A DNA stretch of 64,000 nt from Varunaivibrio sulfuroxidans (GTDB taxonomy: Bacteria > Pseudomonadota > Alphaproteobacteria > Rhodospirillales > Magnetovibrionaceae): the NCBI RefSeq assembly GCF_029318635.1, contig NZ_CP119676.1, positions 822,614 through 886,613 on the forward strand, read 5' to 3'. The notes beneath the pieces are model-generated. The model was not told the DNA's origin. It did no database searches and was given only the letters and a program-made list of their open reading frames with translations. The first letter of the stretch is position 1. Every line of letters begins with the position of its first letter. Shown here piece by piece: positions 63,003-64,000 of this stretch. A program made the position numbers and the translations under genes.

Positions 63003-63225
63003 ACCGGAGGGAACTTGGGAGTCACGTCACATTTTAAAAACACCACGAGAAGACGCCCCCGCCATGGGGGCCGTCGCCGCCCTCCCGTGGAAAAATAAAT
63101 ATCGCAACGCCCAACGTTCCATACCATATTTCCACTGCACCATGAGCCGAATTTGCATACCGATTTCACCTGGGCCGCGCTCAGGGTAAATCATAACACC
63201 AGAAAAGGACCGTGGGTTTAGCCCC

Positions 63226-64000
63226 ATGGTGAGAGCCGAAGTGAAAGCACCGGAATTCCCCGCAACCGAACATGAACGTCAGCGGTCCCTGGACAAGCTA
63301 AACATCACCGACACCCCCCCGGAGGAACGGTTCGATCGTCTGACGCGAATAGCAAAAAATCTTTTCGAGGTTCCCATTTCTCTGGTCAGCATCGTGGACA
63401 AAGACCGGCAGTGGTTTAAGTCGCGCCAGGGTTTGGATGCTTGCGAAACTCCGCGGGACGTCTCTTTTTGCGGTCACGCCATTTTAGGCGAAGATGTTTT
63501 TTGTGTCCCCGACGCCCTTGAGGATCCGCGTTTTTACGACAATCCGCTTGTCACGGACGCGCCACATATCCGTTTTTACGCCGGAGCCCCCCTCAGTGTC
63601 GCCAACGGTCAAAAAGTAGGCACGTTATGTATTATCGACACCGTCCCCCGGACCTTGTCGCCAAAGGAATTTCAGGCGCTGCGCGATCTGGCCGACTGCG
63701 TGCAACAGGAATTAACGCAGGCGCTATTAATTGAAACCACCGCGGAGCTTACGGCACGGGAAAGCCACTTAAGGGCCGTCCTGGACACCGTTATCGACGG
63801 CATTTTTTCAATCGACGAGAAGGGCGTCATCAAAACCGTCAATCCCTCGACGGTAAAATTATTTGGCTATGAAGAAGATGAAATGGTCGGCCACAACGTC
63901 AACATGTTGATGCCCGAACCGTATCGCAGCAAACATGACGCGTACATTCACGAATACCTTAAAACGGGCCGCGCAAAAATTATCGGCAATAGCCGTGAAC
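63226..64000 (+). CDS. GAF-PAS sensor protein, FixL-like heme PAS, 3' end cut off
   Basis: 258 codons from the ATG at 63226; the rest lies outside the window. Residues 20-165 form a GAF domain of the type PISLVSIVDKDRQWFKSRQGL...SFCGHAIL. From about 178 a PAS domain follows, with IDGIFSIDEKGVIKTVNPS and GHNVNMLMPEPYRSKHDAYIHEYLKTGRAKIIGNSRE. His237 sits where FixL has its heme ligand (His200 in Bradyrhizobium) and Arg257, 20 residues later, corresponds to its Arg220. An oxygen-sensing heme PAS is therefore possible. Output is unknown: a histidine kinase or GGDEF/EAL module are both common after GAF-PAS. Confidence 0.9.
   Translation, partial: MVRAEVKAPEFPATEHERQRSLDKLNITDTPPEERFDRLTRIAKNLFEVPISLVSIVDKDRQWFKSRQGLDACETPRDVSFCGHAILGEDVFCVPDALEDPRFYDNPLVTDAPHIRFYAGAPLSVANGQKVGTLCIIDTVPRTLSPKEFQALRDLADCVQQELTQALLIETTAELTARESHLRAVLDTVIDGIFSIDEKGVIKTVNPSTVKLFGYEEDEMVGHNVNMLMPEPYRSKHDAYIHEYLKTGRAKIIGNSRE

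Overview
The window is a GC-rich chromosomal segment of a Gram-negative alphaproteobacterium, probably of the Rhodospirillales type. That placement is an inference. It rests on a Tad/Cpa pilus locus in alphaproteobacterial order, an LdtR-like MarR regulator, a GlpSTPQV glycerol ABC importer, a Tat-exported NosZ in a nosRZDFYLX operon, and a TRAP solute importer. The gene set suggests a motile or surface-attaching, respiratory organism that can use nitrous oxide as electron acceptor. No tRNA, rRNA or CRISPR array was seen.

Layout. 1-871: 5' part of an M20 amidohydrolase (minus). 1080-6119: nadA-nadC-nadB operon for de novo NAD synthesis, continuing into a degenerate SDR protein and a HAD phosphatase. 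6179-11684 (minus): a signalling operon of hybrid histidine kinase, single-domain receiver and HPt-REC-REC-GGDEF diguanylate cyclase. 11832-12994 (minus): LdtR-like regulator, a tiny membrane protein and a DUF6166 protein. 13401-27714: the Tad (Flp pilus) locus. It has cpaB-cpaC-cpaD-cpaE-cpaF-tadB-tadC rightward, then leftward prepilin peptidase, Flp pilin, a Crp/Fnr regulator, a PilZ protein and TadD, then rightward TadG and two TadE-type pseudopilins.

27742-42251 is a mixed stretch: hydroxypyruvate isomerase, metallophosphoesterase, hemN, trkH, amidase, a DctPQM TRAP importer with a possible GntR-type operator, a GlcG-like protein, and a membrane protein whose tail appears frameshifted. 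Next come an IS3-family remnant and an AT-richer orphan gene, then TMEM175-type and voltage-gated-type potassium channels.

42574-52745 is a complete glycerol module: GlpR repressor, GlpD, the ABC importer GlpS/T/P/Q/V with a DUF2160 membrane protein, and GlpK. It converges with the nitrous-oxide reductase operon (52726-61655, minus: nosR Z D F Y L X), which has a TTGAC-N4-ATCAA box upstream. A second decayed IS3 element follows, and the window ends inside a GAF-PAS sensor whose PAS keeps the FixL heme residues.

The most interesting signals are: GlpS/GlpT with complementary losses, predicting one canonical and one degenerate ATP site in an importer; two almost identical 17-bp palindromes, one before the tiny membrane-protein gene and one before flp near a Crp/Fnr gene; a 45-bp tandem repeat with Shine-Dalgarno-like cores between nosR and nosZ; a channel with a C-terminal zinc ribbon; and the FixL-like PAS. 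I did not find a clearly new multi-gene defence or biosynthetic system.
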